Part shown: positions 10,101 to 18,594 of the stretch, piece by piece
Numbering within the stretch: position 1 is the first letter of the stretch
Layout: the number at the start of each line of letters is the position of its first letter
Source: JAWLGZ01 sp041690635
GTDB taxonomy: Bacteria > Pseudomonadota > Gammaproteobacteria > Thiohalomonadales > Thiohalomonadaceae
Direction of reading: 5' to 3'
DNA: 64,000 nucleotides
Assembly: GCA_041690635.1 (NCBI GenBank)
Contig: JAWLGZ010000002.1
Coordinates: 744,001-808,000 of the forward strand
Program-made: the position numbers and the translations under genes
Notes under the pieces: model-generated
Told to the model about the DNA's origin: nothing
Databases searched by the model: none
Seen by the model: only the letters and a program-made list of their open reading frames with translations

Positions 10101-12509
10101 TGGGCCTATCCCCGCAGGCGCGGGGGAACCCCTCGGCGGCGTGTTGGATGATGTCGGCGAGCGGGCCTATCCCCGCAGGCGCGGGGGAACCATACTGATC
10201 TGCGCGCTCCAGCTCCTGGAGGATGGCCTATCCCCGCAGGCGCGGGGGAACCTCACTGCCCAGGTAGATATCTGCCGTGCCCAGGGGCCTATCCCCGCAG
10301 GCGCGGGGGAACCTGACGCATCGAGACTCTTTGCATCCCGGTCCAGGGCCTATCCCCGCAGGCGCGGGGGAACCCCCATGCTTCGCCCTCCGCTCGCCAT
10401 ACAGCCGGGCCTATCCCCGCAGGCGCGGGGGAACCGGCGGAAAGGCATCACGCCTCCTCCACGATCAGGGCCTATCCCCGCAGGCGCGGGGGAACCGGAT
10501 AGTCTTGCGCATTGCCGGCCTCCGGTCAGGGCCTATCCCCGCAGGCGCGGGGGAACCCGCTCGATGCCGTGAAACCACTGCGCGGCTGCGGGCCTATCCC
10601 CGCAGGCGCGGGGGAACCGCGTGTCTTCTGTAGCGCGCTTCCGGTGATGCGGGCCTATCCCCGCAGGCGCGGGGGAACCGAACAGCAGGATCTTCTCGTC
10701 GTCGCTACCGCGGGCCTATCCCCGCAGGCGCGGGGGAACCCATCAGAAATTGCTTGTTGCCCATCTCCAGCAGGGCCTATCCCCGCAGGCGCGGGGGAAC
10801 CGTCGTGCGCGGCGAGTTCAAGCGGATGCGGAATGGCCTATCCCCGCAGGCGCGGGGGAACCCGGCTTCCGCACGTTTGGCCAGCCGGGCAGCGGGGCCT
10901 ATCCCCGCAGGCGCGGGGGAACCCAACAAGGCACATCGAAGTCGGCGCTTCCGTAGGGCCTATCCCCGCAGGCGCGGGGGAACCCGGGAAGCGTGCCCCA
11001 CTTGATCTGAGCCTTGGGGCCTATCCCCGCAGGCGCGGGGGAACCTGTACCGGCAGACCGATGCCGGTACAGCGGTATGGCCTATCCCCGCAGGCGCGGG
11101 GGAACCTTCGGTAGAGGGCGCGGATTCAGCCGTTTCCAGGGCCTATCCCCGCAGGCGCGGGGGAACCACTGATGGCACCCTCAAGCAACAGCTCGTCCAG
11201 GGCCTATCCCCGCAGGCGCGGGGGAACCACGGTTGAGCACAGCTACGGTGATGGCGACTGGGGCCTATCCCCGCAGGCGCGGGGGAACCCCAGGCCGTGC
11301 GCGACCCCATCGGCCCCCTGCGGGCCTATCCCCGCAGGCGCGGGGGAACCGCAGTGCCGAGGGTGGCATCGTTCATCAGCCAGGGCCTATCCCCGCAGGC
11401 GCGGGGGAACCTTGCGGCCGAACGGATCGAGAGCGTCAATCAGGGGCCTATCCCCGCAGGCGCGGGGGAACCGCCTGAAGATTTGCCGCCTGCCGCAAAG
11501 TAGAGGGCCTATCCCCGCAGGCGCGGGGGAACCAAGGAATTTGTTGCTTGCGCGCCTAGTAAGAAGGGCCTATCCCCGCAGGCGCGGGGGAACCATTGCG
11601 AGAGTCTCGCAAATACCGCGCTGCGAGGGCCTATCCCCGCAGGCGCGGGGGAACCCGCCACGGCCTACGATGCCGGAACCGAGTACAGGGCCTATCCCCG
11701 CAGGCGCGGGGGAACCTCTTGTGGTTCGCTCCTTGTGGTTCATTGGTGGGGCCTATCCCCGCAGGCGCGGGGGAACCGCCTCTGGCGCCGGCCATACCTG
11801 TATTTATGCGGGCCTATCCCCGCAGGCGCGGGGGAACCTACCTGCTCCGTTTCGCTCGATGCCGCTGTCAGGGCCTATCCCCGCAGGCGCGGGGGAACCT
11901 TGTTGCTTCATGCGGCCACCCCGAGTTTTGCGGGCCTATCCCCGCAGGCGCGGGGGAACCTTGGCGCAAGGAGTGGACGCCGCCGCCTGGGGGGGCCTAT
12001 CCCCGCAGGCGCGGGGGAACCCGCTTGATGTAGGCGGGATCGGCGGGTATTTTGGGCCTATCCCCGCAGGCGCGGGGGAACCGGACGGTCCCGCGCTCGT
12101 TCGGAACCTCAATCGGGCCTATCCCCGCAGGCGCGGGGGAACCCATTGGTCTTGCTCAAGGATGCGGCGGTACTGGGGCCTATCCCCGCAGGCGCGGGGG
12201 AACCACGGCTTCGGGCTTTTCGTCTACGTGGACGTAGGGCCTATCCCCGCAGGCGCGGGGGAACCCGCGGTGCGTTCGAGTCCAAGGATTTGCGCCGGGG
12301 CCTATCCCCGCAGGCGCGGGGGAACCCCCGGTAGCCGAGCCGCCGGAGCTGGGCGACGAGGCCTATCCCCGCAGGCGCGGGGGAACCAAGCTGAAGGTGG
12401 GTCAGGTGGTGCGCGGCGAGGGCCTATCCCCGCAGGCGCGGGGGAACCATCGGGCGATGCGGCAAGTGGGTATCCATCAGGGGCCTATCCCCGCAGGCGC
12501 GGGGGAACC
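4185..12509 (-). CRISPR. Type I-E CRISPR array, 137 repeats and 136 spacers
   Basis: A 29-nt repeat recurs on an exact 61-bp period from 4185 to the last copy at 12481, giving 137 repeats and 136 spacers of 32 nt. The phase checked at many points along the array never slips. Read on the minus strand the repeat begins GGTTCCCCC, forms a stem CCCCGC/GCGGGG with loop GCCT, and ends ATAGGCCC, which would be the 8-nt crRNA 5' handle after Cas6e cleavage. Orientation follows from this repeat form and from cas2 and the leader lying at the high-coordinate end, so the newest spacers are near 12.5 kb. Repeats are almost invariant: eight copies differ only at the last transcribed base, and one (4673) has a second-to-last change. 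No degenerate trailer repeat is seen. Confidence 0.99.
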
Positions 12510-12576
12510 CCTTGCAGTTAAGCCCATGCCCTGCAAGAGAAAACAGCGAAATGCATCCGAATTGTAAAAGAGCGAA
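12510..12576 (-). promoter_or_regulatory. CRISPR leader
   Basis: The 67 bp between the cas2 stop and the first repeat is visibly richer in A+T than its surroundings, as expected for a leader. Next to the first repeat it carries the inverted pair CTTGCAG (12511-12517) and CTGCAAG (12531-12537). I do not find a convincing IHF consensus by eye. The functional leader may extend into the cas2 3' end. Confidence 0.7.
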
Positions 12577-12873
12577 TCAGGCCTTCCTAGAGGTCAACCA
12601 CAGGCCGTCAACTTCAACCAAGTCACGGGGAGGTGTTCCGAGTGTCGCGAGCCCTACACCTCCGGTTTCATTGGTGTCACGCCAAACCATGATCACGCTG
12701 CCCCGTGGTTCTGCGGTATGCCAGTCCATCAGTACCTTCCAGGTTCGCGACCTCACGCCCGGGTTCATCCGGGGCGAGATGTACACGGTTGGGGCCACTT
12801 CGAGCATCACCGAGGCGAGGAATCCGCGAAAACGATCCGCGACGTCACGCGTCACTATCACTACCAGCGCCAT
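12577..12873 (-). CDS. cas2: Cas2, type I-E subfamily
   Basis: A 98-residue Cas2e, the structural partner of Cas1 in the spacer-integration complex. The N-terminus VVIVTRDVADRFRGFLA and the following LEVAPTVYISPRM are characteristic of the I-E Cas2 family, as are the central W residues. The start overlaps the cas1 3' end by 29 bp, a usual arrangement for this pair. It is the last cas gene before the leader, so transcription may run on into the array. Confidence 0.96.
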   Translation of the reverse strand: MALVVIVTRDVADRFRGFLASVMLEVAPTVYISPRMNPGVRSRTWKVLMDWHTAEPRGSVIMVWRDTNETGGVGLATLGTPPRDLVEVDGLWLTSRKA

Positions 12874-13735
12874 TGACTTCCTCCATGCGTATGACCTTCT
12901 TGATGCTGTCGATCATCGACGGGATCACATTCTGTTTGCGAAACACTGTTGCGGCCTCGCGTCTGACCAGACGGTCGATGGTTGTGTCATCCGTACGGGC
13001 TCTTTTCGCCGCGGTGAATGCTATGTGCAGTGTGATGGAGTCTCGAAACAGATCGGCGATATCCAAGACGAACGACTGCCCGGAGTCTTCATGGATGAAA
13101 CCAAGCTGAGGAATGGCGGCGACTGCTTGAACGGCGATGGCCGCCGCGGCCTGTACCGCTGTGGCGGCATGATTGATGGCCTGGTTGGGGATGTCCGCCG
13201 CGTTTGGATTGTTCCGATCATAGCGCCGGCCGCGCCACTCAATCCCGTACCGCTCGGCCATCAAACGATACGTGGCCTTGACGCGTGATCCCTCGATGCC
13301 TCGCAGGGTGTCGAGATCGCGGTGCGGCAGCACTTCGCCCAGGCGTAGCGCGTACATGTGTCGGGCCACGCTGATTCGGCGGCGCGGGCTGCCCCAGAGT
13401 TCAGCCTGGCGCCGGGCGATGTCGGAGCGGTCCGGCAGCAACGGCGGCGCAGTGTAGCTGCGCACCCCATCCTGCCCAACTGCCGCCATCAAAGTACCGT
13501 GGCGCGCCAACAAACGCAGGGCGTCATGGGTCACGCTGCTGCCGGGACCAAGCAATATCATTGACACCGCCTGGTGAGGCACCTGCAGGATGTGCGGGGT
13601 GAGCGAGTCCTTGCCTGCAAGGAAGTGCAGGCAGCCGTCGATGACACACAACTCGCCCCGCTCCAGCCAGATAAGGCCGTGCCGGTCCGCGTGCGGCACT
13701 CGGGCCTTTTCCAGGCCCAAGCGCCCCTTCAACAT
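12845..13735 (-). CDS. cas1: Cas1, type I-E subfamily
   Basis: A 296-residue Cas1e integrase that inserts new spacers at the leader end together with Cas2. The metal-binding residues can be placed: Glu148 (in RGIEGSRVK), His215 (in GFIHEDSG) and Asp225/Asp228 (in SFVLDIADLF), matching the E. coli Glu141/His208/Asp218/Asp221 set. Length is close to the E. coli protein (305). It overlaps the end of cas6e by 7 bp and cas2 by 29 bp, showing one transcriptional unit. No sign of damage. Confidence 0.97.
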   Translation of the reverse strand: MLKGRLGLEKARVPHADRHGLIWLERGELCVIDGCLHFLAGKDSLTPHILQVPHQAVSMILLGPGSSVTHDALRLLARHGTLMAAVGQDGVRSYTAPPLLPDRSDIARRQAELWGSPRRRISVARHMYALRLGEVLPHRDLDTLRGIEGSRVKATYRLMAERYGIEWRGRRYDRNNPNAADIPNQAINHAATAVQAAAAIAVQAVAAIPQLGFIHEDSGQSFVLDIADLFRDSITLHIAFTAAKRARTDDTTIDRLVRREAATVFRKQNVIPSMIDSIKKVIRMEEVNGAGSDSDA

Positions 13736-14436
13736 GGCTTGAGAAGAAGCATCCCGAAGCCAAAGGCCCGATGCCGGCCGATACCGCGGGCCACGAGGCG
13801 GGCGAACGCCTCGCCGTCAGCAACCGTCAACTCGCCTTTGAAAAGCGCATCCGGGCCGGTGACGCTTTTCGCTTGGCGTTTGCCAGTATCGGTGGAGGGC
13901 GGTCGCCGCACGACGCGGGTCAACTGAAAGGCATCCAGGCTGGCACGGTCCAGTTTTGCCGCACCGGTGTTGGAAAATTGCCTGCCAAGCCAATCGGTGT
14001 ATACCTCCGCCCGCTGCGGTCCGCTGTCGGGCTCGGTTGACTCGACTGCGTGCAGAAACGCATCGCGTTCTCTCCCGTCCTTGGTTCGGACTACCGGCCG
14101 CACACGTACTTCGAACGCGAGACGTTGCCCCGAACGCCAGGTCGTGGGAAACGCCCGCGTATCCAAGCTGTCCACTCCGAGCGCGCGGGCCTCCTCTGGG
14201 TTGGCCAAAGCGGCGTTTTCCCGCAATGTCTCGGCAGTGCAATCGGTATATGCCAGCAATCCTTGCCGCTCCCCCTGATAGCGGAAAGGCTTCGGCGCCT
14301 GCTCGCCGAAGGCGGCGGTCAGTAGCGCGTGCAGCGCGTAGCCGTAGTCTCCGTCGGGTGACAGGAGTCCGTGGCGTGTGGCCCAGGTGGCGAGTGCCAG
14401 GGGATCGGGTCGGCAGTGCAGTATTTGAAAGGTCAT
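13729..14436 (-). CDS. cas6e: Cas6e (CasE/Cse3) crRNA-processing endoribonuclease
   Basis: A 235-residue RAMP protein that cuts the repeat stem-loop of the precursor crRNA and stays bound to the 3' hairpin in Cascade. The N-terminal RHGLLSPDGDYGYALHALL contains the histidine expected for catalysis, and the C-terminus has the glycine-rich GIGRHRAFGFGMLLLKP RNA-binding loop. The chosen ATG overlaps the cas5 stop as ATGA; a longer frame lies wholly inside cas5 and is unlikely. The substrate is the CCCCGC/GCGGGG hairpin of the adjacent array. Confidence 0.95.
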   Translation of the reverse strand: MTFQILHCRPDPLALATWATRHGLLSPDGDYGYALHALLTAAFGEQAPKPFRYQGERQGLLAYTDCTAETLRENAALANPEEARALGVDSLDTRAFPTTWRSGQRLAFEVRVRPVVRTKDGRERDAFLHAVESTEPDSGPQRAEVYTDWLGRQFSNTGAAKLDRASLDAFQLTRVVRRPPSTDTGKRQAKSVTGPDALFKGELTVADGEAFARLVARGIGRHRAFGFGMLLLKPC

Positions 14437-15170
14437 GCCGATGCCTCCCGTAGATGGAACGTGCCCTCGCGCACAGGTCGCCAGCCGCCGTGTACCCCAC
14501 TGGTCCAGTTGCGCTCGTCGCACAACTCAAATCGGCGATCCCCATTGGCGATCCCCTCGCCATCCGGCCACTGCATGGGTAGCCCCTCGGGCGCGTCATT
14601 CGGCAGGTGCGCCGTCTGCAACACCTCCAGCAAGTTCACTCCCTCGAGCCAGCCGGCAAAGATCCGGCGGCTGGGCAGGCAGGGCTTACGGCCAATGAAC
14701 AGGGGGCGGGCAGGGTGATCGAGGGCATTCGCGAGATCGTCCAGTGTGGGGTACTCGTCCGCGGGTTCCAGGCGTAGGGCGACTAGGGTGTTCAGGTCGG
14801 CGTGATAGTCGCGGTAGCGCTGCTGCGTGAGCGCCTTACGGCCATCAGGTTGCACTGTGTAGCTGGGGCTTTTCGCTCTGCCTTCCGGAACACCAAACGT
14901 TGTCCAACCCTGGTCATTTTCGAACAACAGCGCGGTTTGGTAGTCGCGCAACCGGCGCCCCGCAGCATCGCGCCGCGCCCCCATCACAAGGCGCTCCTGC
15001 AACCGGTTATGTAACTCGCCCTGTTCCCGGCGCCAGCCCAATGCGTTAGCCAACAATCCAGTAATCATCGACAACGCGGGGAACTCACGAATCACACCAT
15101 AGTTGTCGATGGTTTCGCCGCCGAAAGCCACCAGTGGCGCCTCCAGCCGTAACAACAGATGGCGGGCCAT
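14433..15170 (-). CDS. cas5e: Cas5e (CasD) Cascade subunit
   Basis: A 245-residue RAMP subunit that binds the crRNA 5' handle and contacts Cse1. MARHLLLRLEAPLVAFGGET at the N-terminus matches the Cas5 family opening (LRLxAPLxSxG), followed by FPALSMITGLLANALGW, a typical Cas5e segment. The start is one nucleotide from the cas7 stop, and the end overlaps cas6e by four bases, so translation is probably coupled. Length is near the E. coli CasD (224). Confidence 0.95.
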   Translation of the reverse strand: MARHLLLRLEAPLVAFGGETIDNYGVIREFPALSMITGLLANALGWRREQGELHNRLQERLVMGARRDAAGRRLRDYQTALLFENDQGWTTFGVPEGRAKSPSYTVQPDGRKALTQQRYRDYHADLNTLVALRLEPADEYPTLDDLANALDHPARPLFIGRKPCLPSRRIFAGWLEGVNLLEVLQTAHLPNDAPEGLPMQWPDGEGIANGDRRFELCDERNWTSGVHGGWRPVREGTFHLREASA

Positions 15171-15171
15171 T

Positions 15172-16368
15172 TCAGCAGCGCCCCTGCCGCACGATATCGG
15201 CGGCCCACTCGCCGAGTTCTGCCAGGTTCGCGCGATCGGCGCCGGGAACCTTGATCGGATCGATCGCCAGGAAGCGACGCGCCAGGTTGGCGCCGTAGGC
15301 CTCATCCATGGCGGCTATTTCGTTGGCCATTCGCGCAATCGCGCGCTCCCGGAGAGCTCCCTCCTCATTCGCCAGTGGCAGCGCATCCTGGAAGGCCCCA
15401 GCCAGGCTGCGCGGTTGCCAGTCGCCGGCCTCCACCAGCACTAACTTGGCCCAGTCGAACGGCGCCGTGGACCCCCGTTTTGCGCCGGGGCTGACCGTGG
15501 CGATCAGGTGCAGGAGGTGCTGCACCACCCGGCCGGCGAGATCGCGTTGTTCGGGGGAGGTGGCATCGGAAAAACACGCCTCGGCCTTGATGCCCTCCAG
15601 GTTTTCCACCAGCTGGCGCACATCGACCACCACGTAGCCGTAGTAGAGGCCGGAAGCGAGTTCGGTGTCGAAGATCCCGGCAGAGCCGAGTTCGCCACTT
15701 TCCCGCAGCAGATCGTCGACTACCGTGAAGTAGTCATTCTCGACCTGCGCTTCGTGAACCGTGAAGGCGTGTGAAACATAGACGGCGGCGTCCCGGCTGG
15801 CGAGTACGTCAGAGGTGACCATGCGACCGAAGAGGGCTGATTCGAGGCCACTTCCATGCTTAAGTGCGGCAATGTTCTTCTTTTCTTCTTTCAACATCGC
15901 AAGCACAGCGATCTTGAGGGCTTCCTTGTCGCCGCTCTCTTGAGCGAGATCGGAACAGCGTTGCACCAGGTAATCAATCTCGGCCCGCCCGAGTAGTACT
16001 GCCTGTCCGGTCTTGAGTGCATCGTCGCCTTTCTTTTCCTTACCGCCCTTATCGAGCAGACCGCCGTCACGGAGGGCTTCGGCGGCTGCTTGGGCAAGCG
16101 TATCCGAAACGTCTCTCTTGGCTATCTCATTTCGTATCAGCTCCAGCGTTCCCCGAGAGCGCACAGCCATCGGAACGTCCAGCGCTGACAACGAATAAGG
16201 ATCGTCCGTCACCCGCCAGTGGCGTTTAAGGCACTGCGAGGAGATACGAGTGCGCACTGCGTTGCCAAGAGGCAGGCGCTTGGCAAGGCCGGCATCATCA
16301 CGATTGAGTAGTGCGGCGGGATAGGTGTGCAGAGTGTGGATTTGGATGAAACGGGGTTGTTTGCTCAT
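15172..16368 (-). CDS. cas7e: Cas7e (CasC/Cse4) Cascade backbone subunit
   Basis: A 398-residue protein that would polymerise six-fold along the crRNA spacer. The opening FIQIHTLHTYPAALLNRDD and the following RTRISSQCLKRHWR are hallmarks of CasC. The protein is somewhat longer than the E. coli one (363); the extra residues fall in the lysine- and aspartate-rich region around residues 100-135 (GGKEKKGDDALKTG), which is probably a surface loop. Position between cse2 and cas5 is canonical. Confidence 0.96.
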   Translation of the reverse strand: MSKQPRFIQIHTLHTYPAALLNRDDAGLAKRLPLGNAVRTRISSQCLKRHWRVTDDPYSLSALDVPMAVRSRGTLELIRNEIAKRDVSDTLAQAAAEALRDGGLLDKGGKEKKGDDALKTGQAVLLGRAEIDYLVQRCSDLAQESGDKEALKIAVLAMLKEEKKNIAALKHGSGLESALFGRMVTSDVLASRDAAVYVSHAFTVHEAQVENDYFTVVDDLLRESGELGSAGIFDTELASGLYYGYVVVDVRQLVENLEGIKAEACFSDATSPEQRDLAGRVVQHLLHLIATVSPGAKRGSTAPFDWAKLVLVEAGDWQPRSLAGAFQDALPLANEEGALRERAIARMANEIAAMDEAYGANLARRFLAIDPIKVPGADRANLAELGEWAADIVRQGRC

Positions 16369-16388
16369 GAGTGGTCCCTCAGTCGGTG

Positions 16389-16979
16389 TTAAGCGGATGG
16401 TTTTTCGGTGGCCCGTTCACGGGCAGAGAAGTAGCGGCCTGCGACGGCGAGGCGGATCGATTCGGCCCTCGGTTCGTCACGCCCCTCGTGGAGGATCAAG
16501 CCGCCAAGTTGGTGCCAGTTTGGCGCAACGTCTTTTGATGCGAGCAGCCTTAGCAGGCGCGGCAGCAGTTGGCGGAACGCATCGCCGCGCGCGGTGAGTA
16601 GCTTCGTTACCCGTGACTCAGCTATCCCAGCGGAACTGAGTTGCTCGCCCAGATTACGGGTGCCATCGTGCCCGGCCAAAGCCATCCCATGTGCAATCAA
16701 GGCCCACCGATGCCAAGTTTCGGGGCGCCAGTTGTCCTTGTCCGGCTCCAAGCCCGCATTAAGCAAGACGCGGGTCAGTGCAGCCACTTGGTGGGGGCGC
16801 AGCTCACCATATGGGTTAATTCGCGCCAGTGCTGCGTGCTCGCCTGTGCCAAGGCCATGGGCATCGCCGTTGAAGCGAGCTGCCTGGCCGATAATTCGAG
16901 CTAAGCGGGTCAGCGGGTTTCCCGTGGCATGTTCGTCCGGGATTTCGTGCCCGGTTTTAGGTTCTTCATGCGAGTTCAC
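16389..16979 (-). CDS. cse2: Cse2 (CasB) Cascade small subunit
   Basis: A 196-residue helical small subunit, present as a dimer in Cascade, that stabilises the displaced DNA strand. No ATG is available at the right place. A GTG at 16979 has a perfect AGGAGG six bases upstream (CTACAAGGAGGCCGACC), overlaps the cse1 end by 14 bp and is the best start; the longer frame reaches into cse1. Family features include the basic LPRLLRLLASKDVAPNWHQL segment near the C-terminus. The first 35 residues are hydrophilic and may be a lineage-specific extension. Confidence 0.9.
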   Translation of the reverse strand: MNSHEEPKTGHEIPDEHATGNPLTRLARIIGQAARFNGDAHGLGTGEHAALARINPYGELRPHQVAALTRVLLNAGLEPDKDNWRPETWHRWALIAHGMALAGHDGTRNLGEQLSSAGIAESRVTKLLTARGDAFRQLLPRLLRLLASKDVAPNWHQLGGLILHEGRDEPRAESIRLAVAGRYFSARERATEKPSA

Positions 16980-18567
16980 GGTCGGCCTCCTTGTAGGTTT
17001 GTTGTGTCCGGAAATAGCCGGCGAGATCTGGAAGGACTTTGTCGCTATGTAATCCGCCACGGAACCTATCCAATGCTGAGGCGCGGGCCCGATAGCGTTG
17101 TTCTCCGCTACGCGGCCCGGCATCGAACGCATCAGTCAGTATTTTCTCCGCGCGGTTAGCCATCGCCACTATCCACCTACGAAACACTTCTTCACGATCG
17201 TTCGAATCGATTTCCTCGTTAAGTCCGTCTGGTCCAGTGAAGAACCTTGCATCCTCACCGAGTTCGAAGCTTTTCGCAAAAGAGTTCGCTTTTTGTTTGA
17301 TGCTATTGGGAACGTCCTTGTGAGACTTGCGTTCTCTCGCATTATCGAAAAGTGTTTCCAGCGATTGCCGAAGGAGATTGCGAATGTGCCTAATTGCATC
17401 TGTTCGTGCACGAGCTGCAGTGGCTAGACCATCTGTATCCCTCTGGATAAGCCGTTTTACCGCCTTGCGCGAGATCGGAATGCGTCTTTCATGATAACCG
17501 TCGGTTGTGCAGTTTCCCCCAGCGATTCCTCTGGCTATGACGACTAGCCCCTCCATGTCGTCGTCTGATCTTGCTATCTGAGCAGGAGGTCGCTGATAGG
17601 TGTTATCAAAGAGCAGCTCCGCCACGCGGCTGTAATTGAATCCGTTCTCCCTAACATGTAGGGCCTTTCCGGCGCTAATTGGAACCCAAAGGTCTCCTGT
17701 GTTTCCATTAACGGATTGTTCCTTGTCCAAGCGGGGTGTCTTACTGGTTGACCGCAGTGCTTTGAGGCGTTTACCTGCTGCATTGACCAACCGCACTCTT
17801 CGGCTAATCTCAATGAAGAACGGATCAAGGGCAAGAAAGGGAAGAGACTCAAGGCCATCCCACCGGAGTAGCCAGATAAGACCGATTCCCTCCGACTCTC
17901 GATATCCAAACTCCTCGACTAATCTTGAGCGTTCGGTCCGAGCGATTCTTATATCGCGAGCCCAACGCCGACCGGGCCCGCCGACAGGTTCAATTCCAAC
18001 TCCCACACGACTGGAATACCCACCGTTCATCCTAGCGATTCGGTGATTGCCGCTTCCACCGTAGGGCGCTGCCGTTTGCAAGCTTACAAGCGCAAACACC
18101 CAATCTTCTGCTTCTCCAGAACGCGCACGCTGCTGCTTCACGTCGTGATTCTTCGACGTCACCAGTATGTCGAGGCTATCCGGGGTTGGTGTGTCATCAC
18201 TCCAACCACTGACGTCCCCGCCGGGCACTGGCGCCTGCATAAACGCAGGGCTGTCGTGGGGTGATACCAAGCACCATGCCGCCCCGTCCGTATCATCAGG
18301 CGTCAGCGCCAAAAGCGCCTGCCGCCACTCCTCTTCCGTTTTGAACGGCTCCGTCTGGCCAGCGTGGTGCAGAGCCATAGCGGCGAGCTGGACCAGGAAG
18401 GCGTGCCAGGGATGGCGCTGGTGCGGCCGCAGGGCGGGAAAGTCCCGCACGGAGTCTTCGGCCAGGGCGACGAACAATCCCGGTAGCGTGTAGCGCGCTC
18501 GTGCGCCGGTTTCCCGCAAGCGGGCGCCGATCAACGGCTCATCAAGTAGCGAGTAGTGCATCGTCAT
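16966..18567 (-). CDS. cse1: Cse1 (CasA/Cas8e) Cascade large subunit
   Basis: A 533-residue large subunit that recognises the PAM and recruits Cas3. The N-terminal LLDEPLIGARLR, the HPWHAFLVQLAAMALHHAG helix and PAFMQAPVPGG are diagnostic of the CasA family, as is the glycine-rich QTAAPYGGSGNHRIARMNGG region. A GGAG sits seven bases before the first ATG; a second ATG two codons later is the alternative. Length is close to E. coli CasA (502). It lies 27 bp after cas3. Confidence 0.96.
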   Translation of the reverse strand: MTMHYSLLDEPLIGARLRETGARARYTLPGLFVALAEDSVRDFPALRPHQRHPWHAFLVQLAAMALHHAGQTEPFKTEEEWRQALLALTPDDTDGAAWCLVSPHDSPAFMQAPVPGGDVSGWSDDTPTPDSLDILVTSKNHDVKQQRARSGEAEDWVFALVSLQTAAPYGGSGNHRIARMNGGYSSRVGVGIEPVGGPGRRWARDIRIARTERSRLVEEFGYRESEGIGLIWLLRWDGLESLPFLALDPFFIEISRRVRLVNAAGKRLKALRSTSKTPRLDKEQSVNGNTGDLWVPISAGKALHVRENGFNYSRVAELLFDNTYQRPPAQIARSDDDMEGLVVIARGIAGGNCTTDGYHERRIPISRKAVKRLIQRDTDGLATAARARTDAIRHIRNLLRQSLETLFDNARERKSHKDVPNSIKQKANSFAKSFELGEDARFFTGPDGLNEEIDSNDREEVFRRWIVAMANRAEKILTDAFDAGPRSGEQRYRARASALDRFRGGLHSDKVLPDLAGYFRTQQTYKEADRELA

Positions 18568-18594
18568 CGTACATCTCCATTGACGGGCGAAAGG

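Noticed and set aside
4214..12480. Self-targeting spacers against genes in this window
   Set aside because: I saw no spacer matching the coding sequences here by eye, but a systematic search of 136 spacers on both strands was not possible.
4185..12509. Plus-strand transcription of the array
   Set aside because: The repeat has the I-E form (GGTTCCCC...ATAGGCCC) only on the minus strand, and the cas genes and A+T-rich leader are at the high-coordinate end.
4155..12521. Dozens of overlapping plus-strand open frames of 60-450 codons reading PIPAGAGEP, AYPRRRGGT and LSPQARGN repeats
   Set aside because: They are translations of the CRISPR repeat in its three frames; the 61-bp period rotates the frame by one each unit. 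No gene is encoded there.
12512..13288. A 258-codon plus-strand frame across the leader, cas2 and cas1
   Set aside because: It is antisense to two overlapping, clearly recognisable cas genes and has no family features.
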